Assembly: GCF_037975245.1 (NCBI RefSeq)
Contig: NC_092570.1
Span: 14,033,001 to 14,097,000 of the forward strand
DNA from: Apostichopus japonicus
Taxonomy: Eukaryota; Echinodermata; Holothuroidea; Aspidochirotida; Stichopodidae
DNA: 64,000 nucleotides
Direction: 5' to 3'
The translations under genes were made by a program, and so were the position numbers. Shown in pieces: positions 25,303-39,060 of the stretch; positions within the stretch are counted from its first letter, which is position 1, and every line of letters starts with the position of its first letter. The notes beneath the pieces are model-generated. The model searched no databases. It was not told the DNA's origin and saw only the letters and a list, made by a program, of their open reading frames with translations.

Positions 25303-26289
25303 AAAAATTTTAAAGAGTGCAAGGTTAAGTATACTTGTTCTCGAGCCTATAGGCCTAGCATACTGTAGGTTATAATTTACTACTAGTTAAGGCTAAAGCC
25401 TGGCAGCATTAATTACAATTTGCATTGTCTTAAAACTGAATTTTGTTTTTTCTCTCCACCATTTTGATCGAAATTTCAGAATATTCTATCACCTATTGTG
25501 TTTAAATAAGGACATATAGCCAGCTAGGCCTAGAATTATTACCAATTCGCCGAGAGTTTAACAATCGTATCGACGTTTCGATAACTAGTCTTTGGTCTAA
25601 TCTTTCACGCTTCTGATTACATTAGCCTAAAGCTCAGTCGTACGTTCAATACGTTGTCCTAATGTTTTGGTGTAAACGTAGGCAAGCGTCATTGTCAGTG
25701 ATACCATATATTCTAGATGGGGCATACAATATATAGGACAAGCTAATGGTAGTACTAACTAGCAGGTCTAGCATACACGTTCATAAAACAAATATTATAC
25801 AGACCATATCACTGTTGCCGAAACCAAATATCTTCTGAGCTTTCTTGTGTACTGGTCTGAGACATTACCATTGTCTAATCAATGTTGGTACAAATGGTGC
25901 TTTCCCTCCTATGTTTACAACGTTTGCCGACGAATTGCTTGATATCTATGGAGTGCCGTTTCTGCAACAGCCTAAAGCGTCACATAAATAAATTGCTACA
26001 TATCTCAGACAAAATGTGCTAGTAAGCACATATATGCCTAAACTAATATTATTAAAACCCCAGCTATGCCAGTATTGTGTGAACTTGAGATTATGTTATC
26101 GGTTTTGCCGCCAACTTTTAAAATACTATAAACTTACAACACAATGTTTCCAACATTTGTATAGGTTCCATGCTCCACAAAATAATGTGTAAAAGTAAGT
26201 TGGGCTGATGTTTCGATCCTAGAAAGGATTTTCTTCAGAGGCTCAATGACAAGTAACAGTAACAGCAGGTACGAAAACATGCACAGAGT
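25303..26289. other. Intergenic, nothing recognised
   Basis: AT-rich sequence with no supported exon, RNA gene or clear repeat. It lies between the gag-like duplication and the left end of the 2.45-kb hAT-type element. Confidence 0.5.
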
Positions 26290-28739
26290 CAGTGGCGTAG
26301 CTAGGATTTTTTGAGTGGGGGCCATGGGGGGCTGTTCTTTCTTGTGGGGGGCGGAGGTTACTATCTAAGCGGAGCTTGGTTGGCGCGGAGCGTACAGAGA
26401 AAATTTGAGAATTCAGCACCCCCCAGATCGCAGGAGATGGCACCTGTGAGGCAAAATAGCAACCAAAAAGATGTGCAACTTTGGTGACAGAAATGCAAAA
26501 AAAGTTTTTTTCTCTTTCATGCTGACTGGCCTTGCCAACTCAACCAGACTTTTAACTTGAGGGAAGTTGGCATCATTTGCAGGAATTTCAGAATTCCCAA
26601 TATTTTATATCTCTACCAGTGGTGGAAAATCATGTTTCGACAGTTTCGTGGCCATATAAAAGTGGTTTTGTGAAATATTCAATGACATATATTCATTTGA
26701 CTCGAGGCAATATATGAATACCTGCAGGGGGCGGCGATCTGTTTCAAATATTGGGGGGGGGGGACATCTGCTTGGATGCAGGCGAATTACTATCAAAGCC
26801 GAGCGCCACCATTAGTTGGCGCGCAGCGTACAAGAAAATTTCTGGTTTTGATAGCCCCCCAGATCACCGAAAGTGGCACTTCTCGGGCTTGAAAATGACC
26901 AACCATGCAGATGTACACTTTTGCCTGAGAACCAAGTTTTTCCTAATAGTTTTTTTTTTCATTGATAACCTTTTTTCAAGATTGTCACCAGTCACAAATC
27001 ATGTTCGACCTCATTGCATCTCCTGTGGATCATTGCTTTTGTAGGTAATTCTACGTAACGCCCCACAATACCCGTCAGCCCCACTTTTCAAGGTTTTAAG
27101 CCCATTATTTGTTCAGAATTCGAATAATAAATTCACTTCAAAACATACCCATAATGTTGCACAAAATTTCATCTATGGACAACCAATATAGAAAAAAAAA
27201 CCTCAACCACTAACAGACCGGTCAAAATTGCACGAGTAGAGGGAAGTATGATGAAGAATGTTGGTCAAGGAATTTTCGAAAATTCAGACACAGTTAATTT
27301 ATTGGTGTACAAATATTAAAACCTCTTATAACGGCTACTATAAAACTTCGATATCATAGAAAATACCAAAAAAATATGCTCGATGGGGAGGGCGGTCTCC
27401 ACCCCTTCACCCCCCCCCCCTTCCTTGGCTACGCACCTGCGGTTAGAAATCTTGTAGGAAACAGGCCAAATGGAAACCCAGTGAACCCATATCGATGTGG
27501 ATCATATTTATGATTATACGTACTTACACTCAGTGGCGTAGGAAGGTACTTTTGAGTGGGGGGGGGGGCTGAAGAATGATGGCCGGCCTGGGGGAGGGGT
27601 CTAAAAGGGGTGGAATTTTTTGCATTTCCAGGTAGCCTCAGATGCAATTTGGTGCAATATAGCACACTTCAACACCCACTCCATTTTGTAAACTTAATTT
27701 TGTATTTTCACCAGGCCTTAGATGCAATTTGGTGCTCCAAATGAGATTTTTTTCTCATTTGGAAATGAAAAAGGGGTTTTCTGACTTGCGAAGCGGGGGT
27801 GCGGAATGGTACTTCCGCCCCTCCACATTTTTCACTGGGGGGGGGGCTGGCGCCCCCCAGCCCCCCCCCCCGGTTCCTACGCCCTTGCTTACACTCATAC
27901 ACAAGATGCAAACCAAATTTCATTACGGATGCGGTCCGTCTAGCTATTCATTTCGAGAAAAAAAAAGTAAAAACTACTTTCGGTCATATATAGTAACAAA
28001 TTGTGACACGGTTAGACAGGCGCTTTGCGAGGAATTGCCAAGGGAGGGGCAAAGCTTGTACCCAGACTTTCTAAGCGTAGCGCCACCATAAGTTGGCGCG
28101 AAGCGCAAAAGAAAATTTTGGCCGAAAATGCCTCCCAGATCGCTGGAAATTGCACTTTCCAGGCCTTGTAAGTTGCATCTAAGCATTTTCTATTTTGAAA
28201 TTACTAGCGATATCATAAAAAAATACAAAACATATGCTTAACAAAAACTATGCCACCAAATATTGGGGGGGGGGGGGTATTATATAGATACTATATACCC
28301 CACCTAAAATATTATGAATACCTGATACCTCGGCTCAGTACAAACGGAGCCAATCTTTTGATAGATTGTTGCGTTAGGTGGAAGCACTGAACATATTTTC
28401 AGCAGATATCGATATCACGCAGCACAACAAGGTTCGTGGTGTATGGTCGCAATCGTCGCATCGACCATTGCCATGCCATGCTGTGTGACCATTCCCATGA
28501 TTACTACAGATATTGTATTATTCTTATTCTGCCAGATGCAGACGAGAAAATTGTGTAACTCTATTTCCCAAATTATTGAACAAAGAATATTAGTGATGAG
28601 TGTTTTTTTTTTTACAACATTTTTTTTACCCCATTCCCAGTGGGGGCCAGTGGGGGGCCAGTGGGGGGCCAGTGGGGGGCCAGCCGATTTCATGGGGGCC
28701 TCGGCCCAACAGGCCCCCCCCCCCGTAGCTACGCCACTG
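26290..28739. mobile_element. Non-autonomous hAT-type element, 2.45 kb, with nested insertion
   Basis: The ends are perfect 14-bp inverted repeats: CAGTGGCGTAGCTA on the left and TAGCTACGCCACTG on the right. The 8-bp sequence CACAGAGT flanks both sides (26282-26289 and 28740-28747), the TSD length of hAT transposons. The interior has three diverged copies of a core with CTAAGCGGAGCGCCACC-like and GTTGGCGCGGAGCG words (near 26370, 26795, 28070), long G/C runs and no transposase frame. A second, younger miniature element sits inside at 27531-27887 with its own TSD. Autonomous relatives would have to supply transposase. Confidence 0.88.
27531..27887 (+). mobile_element. Mini-hAT family B, full copy (357 bp)
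   Basis: It starts CAGTGGCGTAGGAAGG and ends GGTTCCTACGCCCTTG, so both ends share GGCGTAGGAA in inverted orientation. The 8-bp TSD CTTACACT lies at 27523-27530 and 27888-27895. The interior carries ATTTGGTGCTCCAAATGAGA and ACTTGCGAAGCGGGGG words shared with the other B copies. It is nested in the 2.45-kb element and so inserted later. Confidence 0.92.
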
Positions 28740-28747
28740 CACAGAGT

Positions 28748-29433
28748 ACAGACAGAAAGAAACAAACCAACAGGGGAAGAGGAGAGGTAGGAGATAAACT
28801 GAAGAGGGACAAAGAGAGGATTAAGGGAAGAGGGTAGGGAATAAACTAGAAGAAGGACACAGACAGGAAGGTGAGGAGAAAATTAAAGGGGTGGAAGAAA
28901 GCTACGAGAAGAGGAGTGACATGGGGAACAAGGGGAGATGGAAGTGGGGGGGGCAGAAGAAAAGTTAGTCATGTCCTCCCTGAATGTTGAGCCCATGAGA
29001 TTGAATGGTGCGAAGGCGTTGGCATCCACAGTCTCTGTCTGCTGATTCGTACTAGGTCAGGACGGCTACCTTAGTATTCAATCCCCTGTAGGGACATTTC
29101 ATTAATGGTATGGTTGGGAAGGTTAAAGTGGTCCACAAAACAACTCAGAAATTGTGAGTGTTTATAGTAAACAATTCAGCTATTTAGTGAAGTATTATGT
29201 AATGCAACAGAGGCAGCAAGACATGTCAGGAAGGAAATTTGATAACTCCTCCGCGAAGAAACGCTTCTAATAAAGACAAAACAGTCAGCAAACGGTCCAT
29301 ACGTTACGTTACTATATTCAAACTTGTGTTTTGGTGCATAAGCGGTTGCACAATACTCAAGGTAAAAGTACAATGCTACACATACCTACACTTAATTCGA
29401 TGTAACCCCTTCACGTATTCTTGATATTTTATA
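28748..29433. other. Spacer between mobile elements
   Basis: A purine-rich stretch (28748-28960) is followed by ordinary AT-rich sequence. I looked here for the missing first exon of the THAP gene (a CxxC half) and found none that splices in phase. Confidence 0.4.
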
Positions 29434-29848
<415 letters not shown>

Positions 29849-29865
29849 AGTGTCAATAAATGTTA

Positions 29866-30060
29866 GTCTGCATGTATTGGCCCCAAGTTAAATCATACAA
29901 GTTTCAAAAAGTACTTTCCTCGAAGTCTTTACTGACCAAATTGTTCTCAGACATAAATGAATACACAGACTGAATGTCCCAGTGGAATTAATTTCCTCCC
30001 AGATTGTAGTAATAACAGTTGAAGAATTTTAGCAAATGCTTTAGTATCAGTTCCCCAAAA
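29866..30060 (+). repeat. Interspersed repeat family C copy
   Basis: The diverged copy has GTATTGGCCCCAAGTTAAAT, an AAGTACTTTCCTCGAAGTCTT segment and CAAATTGTTCTCAGACAT. The same order recurs at about 46505-46745 and 48185-48430 (same strand), and inverted at 49310-49510, 50810-51030 and 57100-57320. Class is unknown. Confidence 0.7.
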
Positions 30061-30137
30061 CTTTACAGCTATGGTCTAGACTTCTGCATATAACAAATAT
30101 TGCATCAAGTAAAAAAAAAATTCTCTTTTATGTTTAG

Positions 30138-30389
30138 GTGTTCACCGACTGTGGGTCCAGTTTTCAAGACGTGCAGACATACAGGGTACAACTGCTGAAT
30201 ATTTGAACAGAACGCTCCGAATTTGTAGAAGTCACTTTGAAGACTCGCAAATTCTTTCAAATGGCAGACTGGTATGGAATTATGCAGTTCCAACAAAGTT
30301 CTTAGTACCAAATCCACCCCCAAAAGTACAAGGAAAGAGAAAACGTAGAAAACAGCTCCGCAGAAACCAAAAAATGAACCTCTTTCAAG
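30138..30389 (+). CDS. THAP-domain exon (partial gene)
   Basis: This exon is flanked by TTTAG and by a GTAATT donor. It encodes the C-terminal half of a THAP zinc finger: an invariant Trp in HRLWVQF, the second metal-binding pair in RICRSHF (C-x2-H), and the AVPTKF box that ends THAP domains, then a basic KGKRKRRKQLRRNQK-like tail. THAP domains bind DNA and occur in cell regulators and in P-element-type transposases. The exon begins in phase 1, so an upstream exon with the C-x2-4-C half is required; I could not find it. The phase of the donor fits the exon beginning at 31037. Confidence 0.75.
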
Positions 30390-30570
30390 GTAATTGACTA
30401 ACCAATGATGAACATAGCTTCTTTAATAACGGGACATAAATCTACTTTTTATAATTTCCTTTTGCTTGTCTTCACGTTCATTGTTCCTGTCATGTGTACA
30501 GAATCAAGCATTGGTATATAAAGTAAACAGGCAAATAGCCTAAATTCAGAGGTCTTCCCGTACTGGCGTT

Positions 30571-30869
30571 CAGTGGCGTAGGAAGGTACTTTTGAGTGGG
30601 GGGCTGAAGAATGATGGCCGGCCTGGGGGAGGGGTCTAATATAGCACACTTCAACACCCACTCCATCTGTAAATAATTTTGCATTTTCACCTGGCCATAG
30701 ATGCAATTTGGTGCTCCAAATGAGATTTTTTCTCATTTGGAAATGAAAAAGGGGTTTTCTGACTTGCGAAGCGGGGGGGGGGGCGGAATGATACTTCCGC
30801 CCCTCCATATTTTTCACTGGGTTGCTGGCGCCCCCAAGCCCCAGGTTCCCCCCGGTTCCTACGCCCTTG
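30571..30869 (+). mobile_element. Mini-hAT family B copy (299 bp)
   Basis: It starts CAGTGGCGTAGGAAGG and ends CTACGCCCTTG. The TSD CTGGCGTT is perfect on both sides (30563-30570 and 30870-30877). It sits in the intron of the THAP gene and is shorter than the 27.5-kb copy by an internal deletion. Confidence 0.92.
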
Positions 30870-31036
30870 CTGGCGTTGCACTCCCAAGAGTATGATGACT
30901 CAAGGGAGAGTAGGATTCTTGAAATAGAAATGTTGTATAAAATGGAGATCTTGATTAGTTTTAAATAACTACTGTTAAATATACTTCTCTGAGATGCATT
31001 GAAATCAATCATGTTCATTTCTTCATTTTATTTCAG

Positions 31037-31565
31037 GTATTTCTTGCAGCAGATTCCTAGTAGCCCTTGACTATACTCAAGGGCGTAGGAAAATCCAAAG
31101 GGGAGGGGACACCCCCTCCCCTTAGACCCCTCCCCCAGGCCGGCCATCAGTCTTCAGCCCCCCCACTCAAAAGTACCTTCCTACGCCACTGACCATACTT
31201 ACGCTTTGTCAGCTAAGGCAAGAGCCAGTGGTACCACAAGTAATGCAGGACTGTCCCTAGGCAGACAACCCAGTGGAAAGCATGCAGGGAAACAGGTGAA
31301 AATTGCACCAGCCAGTTCAAAAGAAAAAAAAACTACAACGGCATCTAATTTATTGCATACGTTACATACACAGGAATACATCATTCGTGAAAATTGTAAC
31401 CAGCAACTAATGTATGTAAACCGTCAAGGACTATACGTACATGAAAAGGGAATTTATTTTACTGCTGGTGAAGATCTCCAATGGTTTCAGTTTTTATTTC
31501 TTAATGTTGATGAAAAATCCAGTCTTGTTGAAACTGAAATATTGTATCTCCTTTTCTTATGTTAA
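31037..31565 (+). pseudogene. THAP-gene second exon, interrupted by a mini-hAT
   Basis: After an acceptor (TTTATTTCAG) the frame inherited from the THAP exon reads 13 codons and then enters a 114-bp mini-hAT at 31078. It stops inside the element (TAG at 31123). On the far side the same host frame resumes at 31200 and stays open to 31565, coding a basic, Ser/Thr/Lys-rich stretch. Element plus one TSD is 122 bp, so the insertion both adds a stop and shifts the frame. Unless the element is spliced out, the protein is truncated just past the THAP domain. No domain is recognised downstream. Confidence 0.6.
31078..31191 (-). mobile_element. Minimal mini-hAT family B copy (114 bp)
   Basis: Ends are CAAGGGCGTAGGAA and TTCCTACGCCACTG. 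Flanks ACTATACT (31070-31077) and ACCATACT (31192-31199) match at 7 of 8 bases. It keeps only the two termini of family B. Confidence 0.85.
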
Positions 31566-31801
31566 TAATAAATCTACACACAAAAGACCAGCCTTAGCTG
31601 AGTACATAGCAGTAAATTCCGGATATCTCAAATGTCTTATTACTTAATTGCCTGATAACATTCTTACATAAATGAAAAGAAAATATGTACTGTGTTTGAT
31701 TATATTTATATTTATTTCTGACACTACAATCTAAAGGAAGAAGCTAGTGGACATCCCATAAATTCTTCATTCATTGTAAAGACATTTTTTTTTTATTACA
31801 G

Positions 31802-31925
31802 ACTGAAGGCAATATGGCAAAAGAATGACAGAAGTTTACAGGCTCGATTGTGCGCTATAATGGAAAACGAACTAATACTTCCTGCTGGATTATTAGTGAT
31901 TCATGAAATTTGCTGTGATAAATAA
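31802..31925 (+). CDS. Possible terminal exon of the THAP gene
   Basis: A long pyrimidine tract and ACAG precede an open frame of about 40 codons (LKAIWQKNDRSLQARL... ending EICCDK) with a TAA that overlaps an AATAAA at 31921. I could not find a donor in the previous exon that joins in phase, so the link to the THAP gene is a guess. Confidence 0.3.
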
Positions 31926-32291
31926 ATCTGTTGAAACTAGAATATATGGATTTTTGTCAATATAAAGTTTCACATCCTCAAAAGTGAGAATAATGCAATA
32001 ACTGTAATCTTGAGCATTTGTTTTTCAACCTTAAGAAACCCCATCATAGAATTCATATCTTCATGACTGCCTTTGAATACAAAGAATGCAAAACTCCCAT
32101 TATTTATGAGCAAGAAGGTTCTCTCATAATGGCAATACCCGGCGCCGTTAGAAATAGGAGATACCGAGTGATTGGCTCTGTGTATCACATGACTCTCGTT
32201 TAAGCGATACATCCAAGCACACAGTAAATCAACAAAGTGACGTTTCTTTCCGAAGGTGGAAATATCTTTGGCTTATATTAGACATCTTTGT

Positions 32292-35667
<3,376 letters not shown>

Positions 35668-35946
35668 TCTTCTGATTGGTGAAATTGAAGGAACATGTAG
35701 GCTCTGATATACTTATATCGGTCTATACGAAATTTCGGTGTGAGATTGTCAGTATATATATATATATACATCTAGTCACACGTACAGTATCTTGAATATA
35801 CAATACCTAAACCCACAATGTATTAATAATTAACCCGTCTGCACACCAACCCTATATACGTATGATGGATCATGCTAAAATATTTCCATTGTTTACTTAA
35901 GTCACCCTTCTTGAATATTCATTTGGTTCCTAACTTGTTGCAACCA

Positions 35947-36620
35947 GGCGCGGCGGAACGGGAAAATTATTGGGGGGGGGGGGCTAATGTGTGGAGACTA
36001 TCTAAGCGGAGCGCCACCATCGGTTGGCGCGGAGCGGTCAAGAAAATTTTGGGTTTTTCAAACCCCAAGATGGCCGGAAACGGCACTTCCCGAGTGTTTT
36101 ATGCTGCGAATACCTAGCCCTAAAATATGGGTCTCAAGCCTGCAATTTCTCAGATTGCACGTAAAAATCTGTAAAAACATTGTAATTTGTATATTCGATG
36201 GTGTTTTAAGAGAGTAGCTATTACTCGTAGTGTACTCGCAAAGACGCTTTTTGAGTGTAGTAAGGGGATGTTGAAGAACTGGCTGAAATGAGGCAAGTCA
36301 TTGGCCTAAGACGAAGTTGTGTTGCGCTTACCCGTACTCACACTCACTGCTTCCACTTTTCACGGGGCGTGAAGACGCGCTTGGGGTGACAATGTGGTCT
36401 ATAGCCAGGGGACGGGCCGAGGGTCCCCCAGCATTAACTAAAATTATTACACCTATATAGTATTCGTGTGCATCGGACAGATCGACAAGTATGCATTGAA
36501 AAGTGGGCAGATACACGTTTCGGAGCCTTGGTAAATATTTGGGGGGGGTGGGGCTTATCATGCATTTTCTCCCTCAACTTTTTCATTGGGGGAGCCCCCC
36601 CCCTCAAGCCCCCCGTGTGA
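35947..36620. mobile_element. Mini-hAT family A, degraded copy
   Basis: It contains CTATCTAAGCGGAGCGCCAC, GGTTGGCGCGGAGCGG and a GATGGCCGGAAACGGCACTT segment as in the other A copies. On the right are a G-run and a GGGGGAGCCCCCC tract. Neither terminus matches well and no TSD is visible; boundaries are approximate. Confidence 0.65.
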
Positions 36621-36939
36621 GGTGAATATTTATGATGTGAATATTTATGTCTATGTGTCGTTCTAATCCTTGAATATGCAGCTCAGATTTGGGACCCTTA
36701 TAAGGTCTCAGACCAAGATGAAACAGAAAAAATTCAAAGGAATGCAGCACGTTTTGTAACTCCTGAGCCCTAGTCTTGAGGTGTTTAAAGCAAAGATTGC
36801 CCACGTAATGTTACCAGCACTGCGGCCCTGCGTACCAACATCCTCGTTGTGATACCCGATGTATGTGTACACCATTAGCTCAGTACAGTTTCTGCATTGG
36901 TTCGTTATGAAGTACAGATTTAAGTATGTAGTCTGGGCG

Positions 36940-38007
36940 GGAGCAGCTCGATGTTCATAAGGTCCGTTATTCATAAGGTTCATTGGTCATAAGATTCGTT
37001 ATTCAAAAGGTTCATTGTTCATTAGGTTCGTTATCCATAATTAGAACTTAAAACGGTTCTTTAGTCATAAGGTTCGTTATTCATAATCGAAAAAAAGGTT
37101 CGTTATTCAAAATTAGAAAAAAAGGTTCGTTATTCATAATCGAAATAAAAGGTTCGTTGTTCATAATCGAAAAAAGATTTCGTTATTCATAATCGAAAAA
37201 AGGGTTCGTTATTCATAATCGAAAAAAAGGTTCGTTATTCATAATCGAAAAAAGGGTTCGTTATTCAAAATCGAAAAAAAGGTTCGTTATTCATAATCCC
37301 CCAAAAAAAGGTTCGTTACTCATAATTGAAAAAAGAGGTTCGTTTTTCATAATTGGCAAAAAGGTTCGTTTTTCATAATTTGCCCACAGGAGAATTTGTT
37401 CATTACCTTTTTGGGGGAGGGGGTGGAGGAGGGGGAGGGTCGCTCCACCCTGCTTTTTTTTGTGCTGTTATAAATACTGGATCATTTTCCGATTATGAAA
37501 AACGGACCTTTTTTGCTATTATGAACATCGAACCTTTTATCCAATTATGTAAAACAAAACTTTTTTGCTGTTATGAATAACGAACCTTTTTTCCGATTAT
37601 GCATAACGGACCATTTTTCCTATTATGAATATCGCACCTTTTTTCCGATTATGTCAAACGGACCTTTTTACCTATTTTGAATATCGCACTCTTTTTCAGA
37701 TTATGAATAACGAACCTTTTTTCCTATTATGAACATCGAAACCTTTCTTCAGATTATGAATAACGGACCTTTTTTGCTATTATGAACATCGAAACCTTTC
37801 TTCAGATTATGAATAACGGACCTTTTTTGCTATTACGAATATCGAACCTTTTTTTCATATTATGAATAACGGACCTTATGAACAATGACCCCTTTATATT
37901 ATGAATAACGAACCTATTTTTCCCGAAATAATGCACGTTATGAATAACGAACCTTATGAACAATGACCCTTATGAATAATGGTCCTTATGAATATCGGGC
38001 TGACCCC
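36940..38007. mobile_element. Fold-back transposon with long tandem-repeat arms
   Basis: The 9-bp TSD GTCTGGGCG lies at 36931-36939 and 38008-38016. Left terminus GGAGCAGCTCGATGTTCATA and right terminus (read inward) GGGGTCAGCCCGATATTCAT form imperfect terminal inverted repeats. The left arm (to about 37385) is a tandem array of about 26-bp units such as GGTTCGTTATTCATAATCG plus an A-run. The right arm (from about 37475) is the same array inverted. The 90-bp centre is G-rich and carries no gene. A 9-bp TSD is typical of Mutator-like transposons, so that superfamily is the likely source of transposase. A transcript would form a giant hairpin. Confidence 0.88.
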
Positions 38008-38575
38008 GTCTGGGCGTCCTCTTCTCAAAATGGCCGCCTCCATCGCGTAAAAGCTAGGCTATAATAAACTAATGTTGTTTGAATGGTAACTACCATGCGA
38101 CTGTTATTTGATATTTGAGGAATGATGATGTTAATCGGTCGTTGAGGAATGCACAGTTAAAGTTCCTTGAAACGATACCATAGAAAATATTTCTAGGAAC
38201 TTTTGGATTTGGTTTGAGTTTTTAAATATCTCTACCTATAGTTGCATATTTTCTTGAGTTTCAGTTTCATTCAGTATTTAATATACCTGATTTGATAATC
38301 CTTTTGAATGTATTGACATATTTCATGATGCATCATATTTATAAATGTTTTTCCTATTTTTTATATTTTTTTATGGCAAACACCGTTCACACTGTTGCTG
38401 TTTGCTCCTTCGCCCTTTACTTTTATTTGTATTCTTATGCTTATCCTTTCACTGATTTCTTTGAACTCACTGGCCATTAAACCCAGTGATATTCTGGAAC
38501 CGTAATACTGAGACGAAAGATAAAATTTGCTTGTTTGTTTCATTTTGTTCGAGTCTCCACATATGTTATGTAGTA

Positions 38576-39060
38576 TCACGGGAAAAAAACACGCGTTTAA
38601 ATCGCCGTTTTCGGTCTGTAATTGCGACGTAAATTCCGAGTTCCAGCCTGTTTCCGTTACGTTTCCACTCCTGAAACTAGTGATTAAGGTAAGCTTACGA
38701 CCCAACTTAAACGCGTGAGTTTTCCGCGTTCGCGATGACTTATTTACCGAGTACGCGGTGACCGTAAACGCCAAGTGTCATCCAAATACGGTGAAGCTCA
38801 CTTAATCGTGCGGTATCAGAGAAGGGTAATCTTTACGTTTCCGGTCACAATTACAACAGATTCGCTACCTTAAACATGACCGTTAATCTGGAGTTTACGT
38901 TTGAATCCAGCAGTAAACTTCTCGCATTGATCATCGTAAACGCCATGATTACACCAATATATACGGAGAAACGTGGTCATCGTAAACACATTACTTACGA
39001 CCAATACAGGGGCTGGGCTTATTCGCCACGTTTAGGGAGTCTTAATCGGGTTGATTAGGC
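38576..39060 (-). repeat. CGTAA-rich repeat family D, inverted copy
   Basis: It starts CACGGGAAAAAAACACGCG, the same terminal motif that ends the 50.4-52.07 and 56.7-58.37 kb copies, here in reverse orientation. The interior is dense in CGTAA, CGTAAAC and TTCCGA words. The far end is not sharply defined. Confidence 0.6.

Noticed and set aside
26726-27440. A further complete hAT inside the 2.45-kb element (CAGGGGGCGG to GCTACGCACCTG)
   Set aside because: The ends are only loosely inverted and the 8-bp flanks (AATACCTG and CGGTTAGA) do not match.
27429-28837. Several 60-120-codon proline/glycine-rich frames
   Set aside because: All lie within hAT-type miniature elements and come from C/G runs.
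37353-37580. 75-codon frame with poly-Gly
   Set aside because: It lies across the G-rich centre and arms of the fold-back element and is a by-product of the repeat.
38361-38774. 137-codon minus-strand frame
   Set aside because: It overlaps repeat family D. The peptide TGK(K/R)HAFK shared with the Ig-gene tail is explained by the repeat terminus rather than by a gene.
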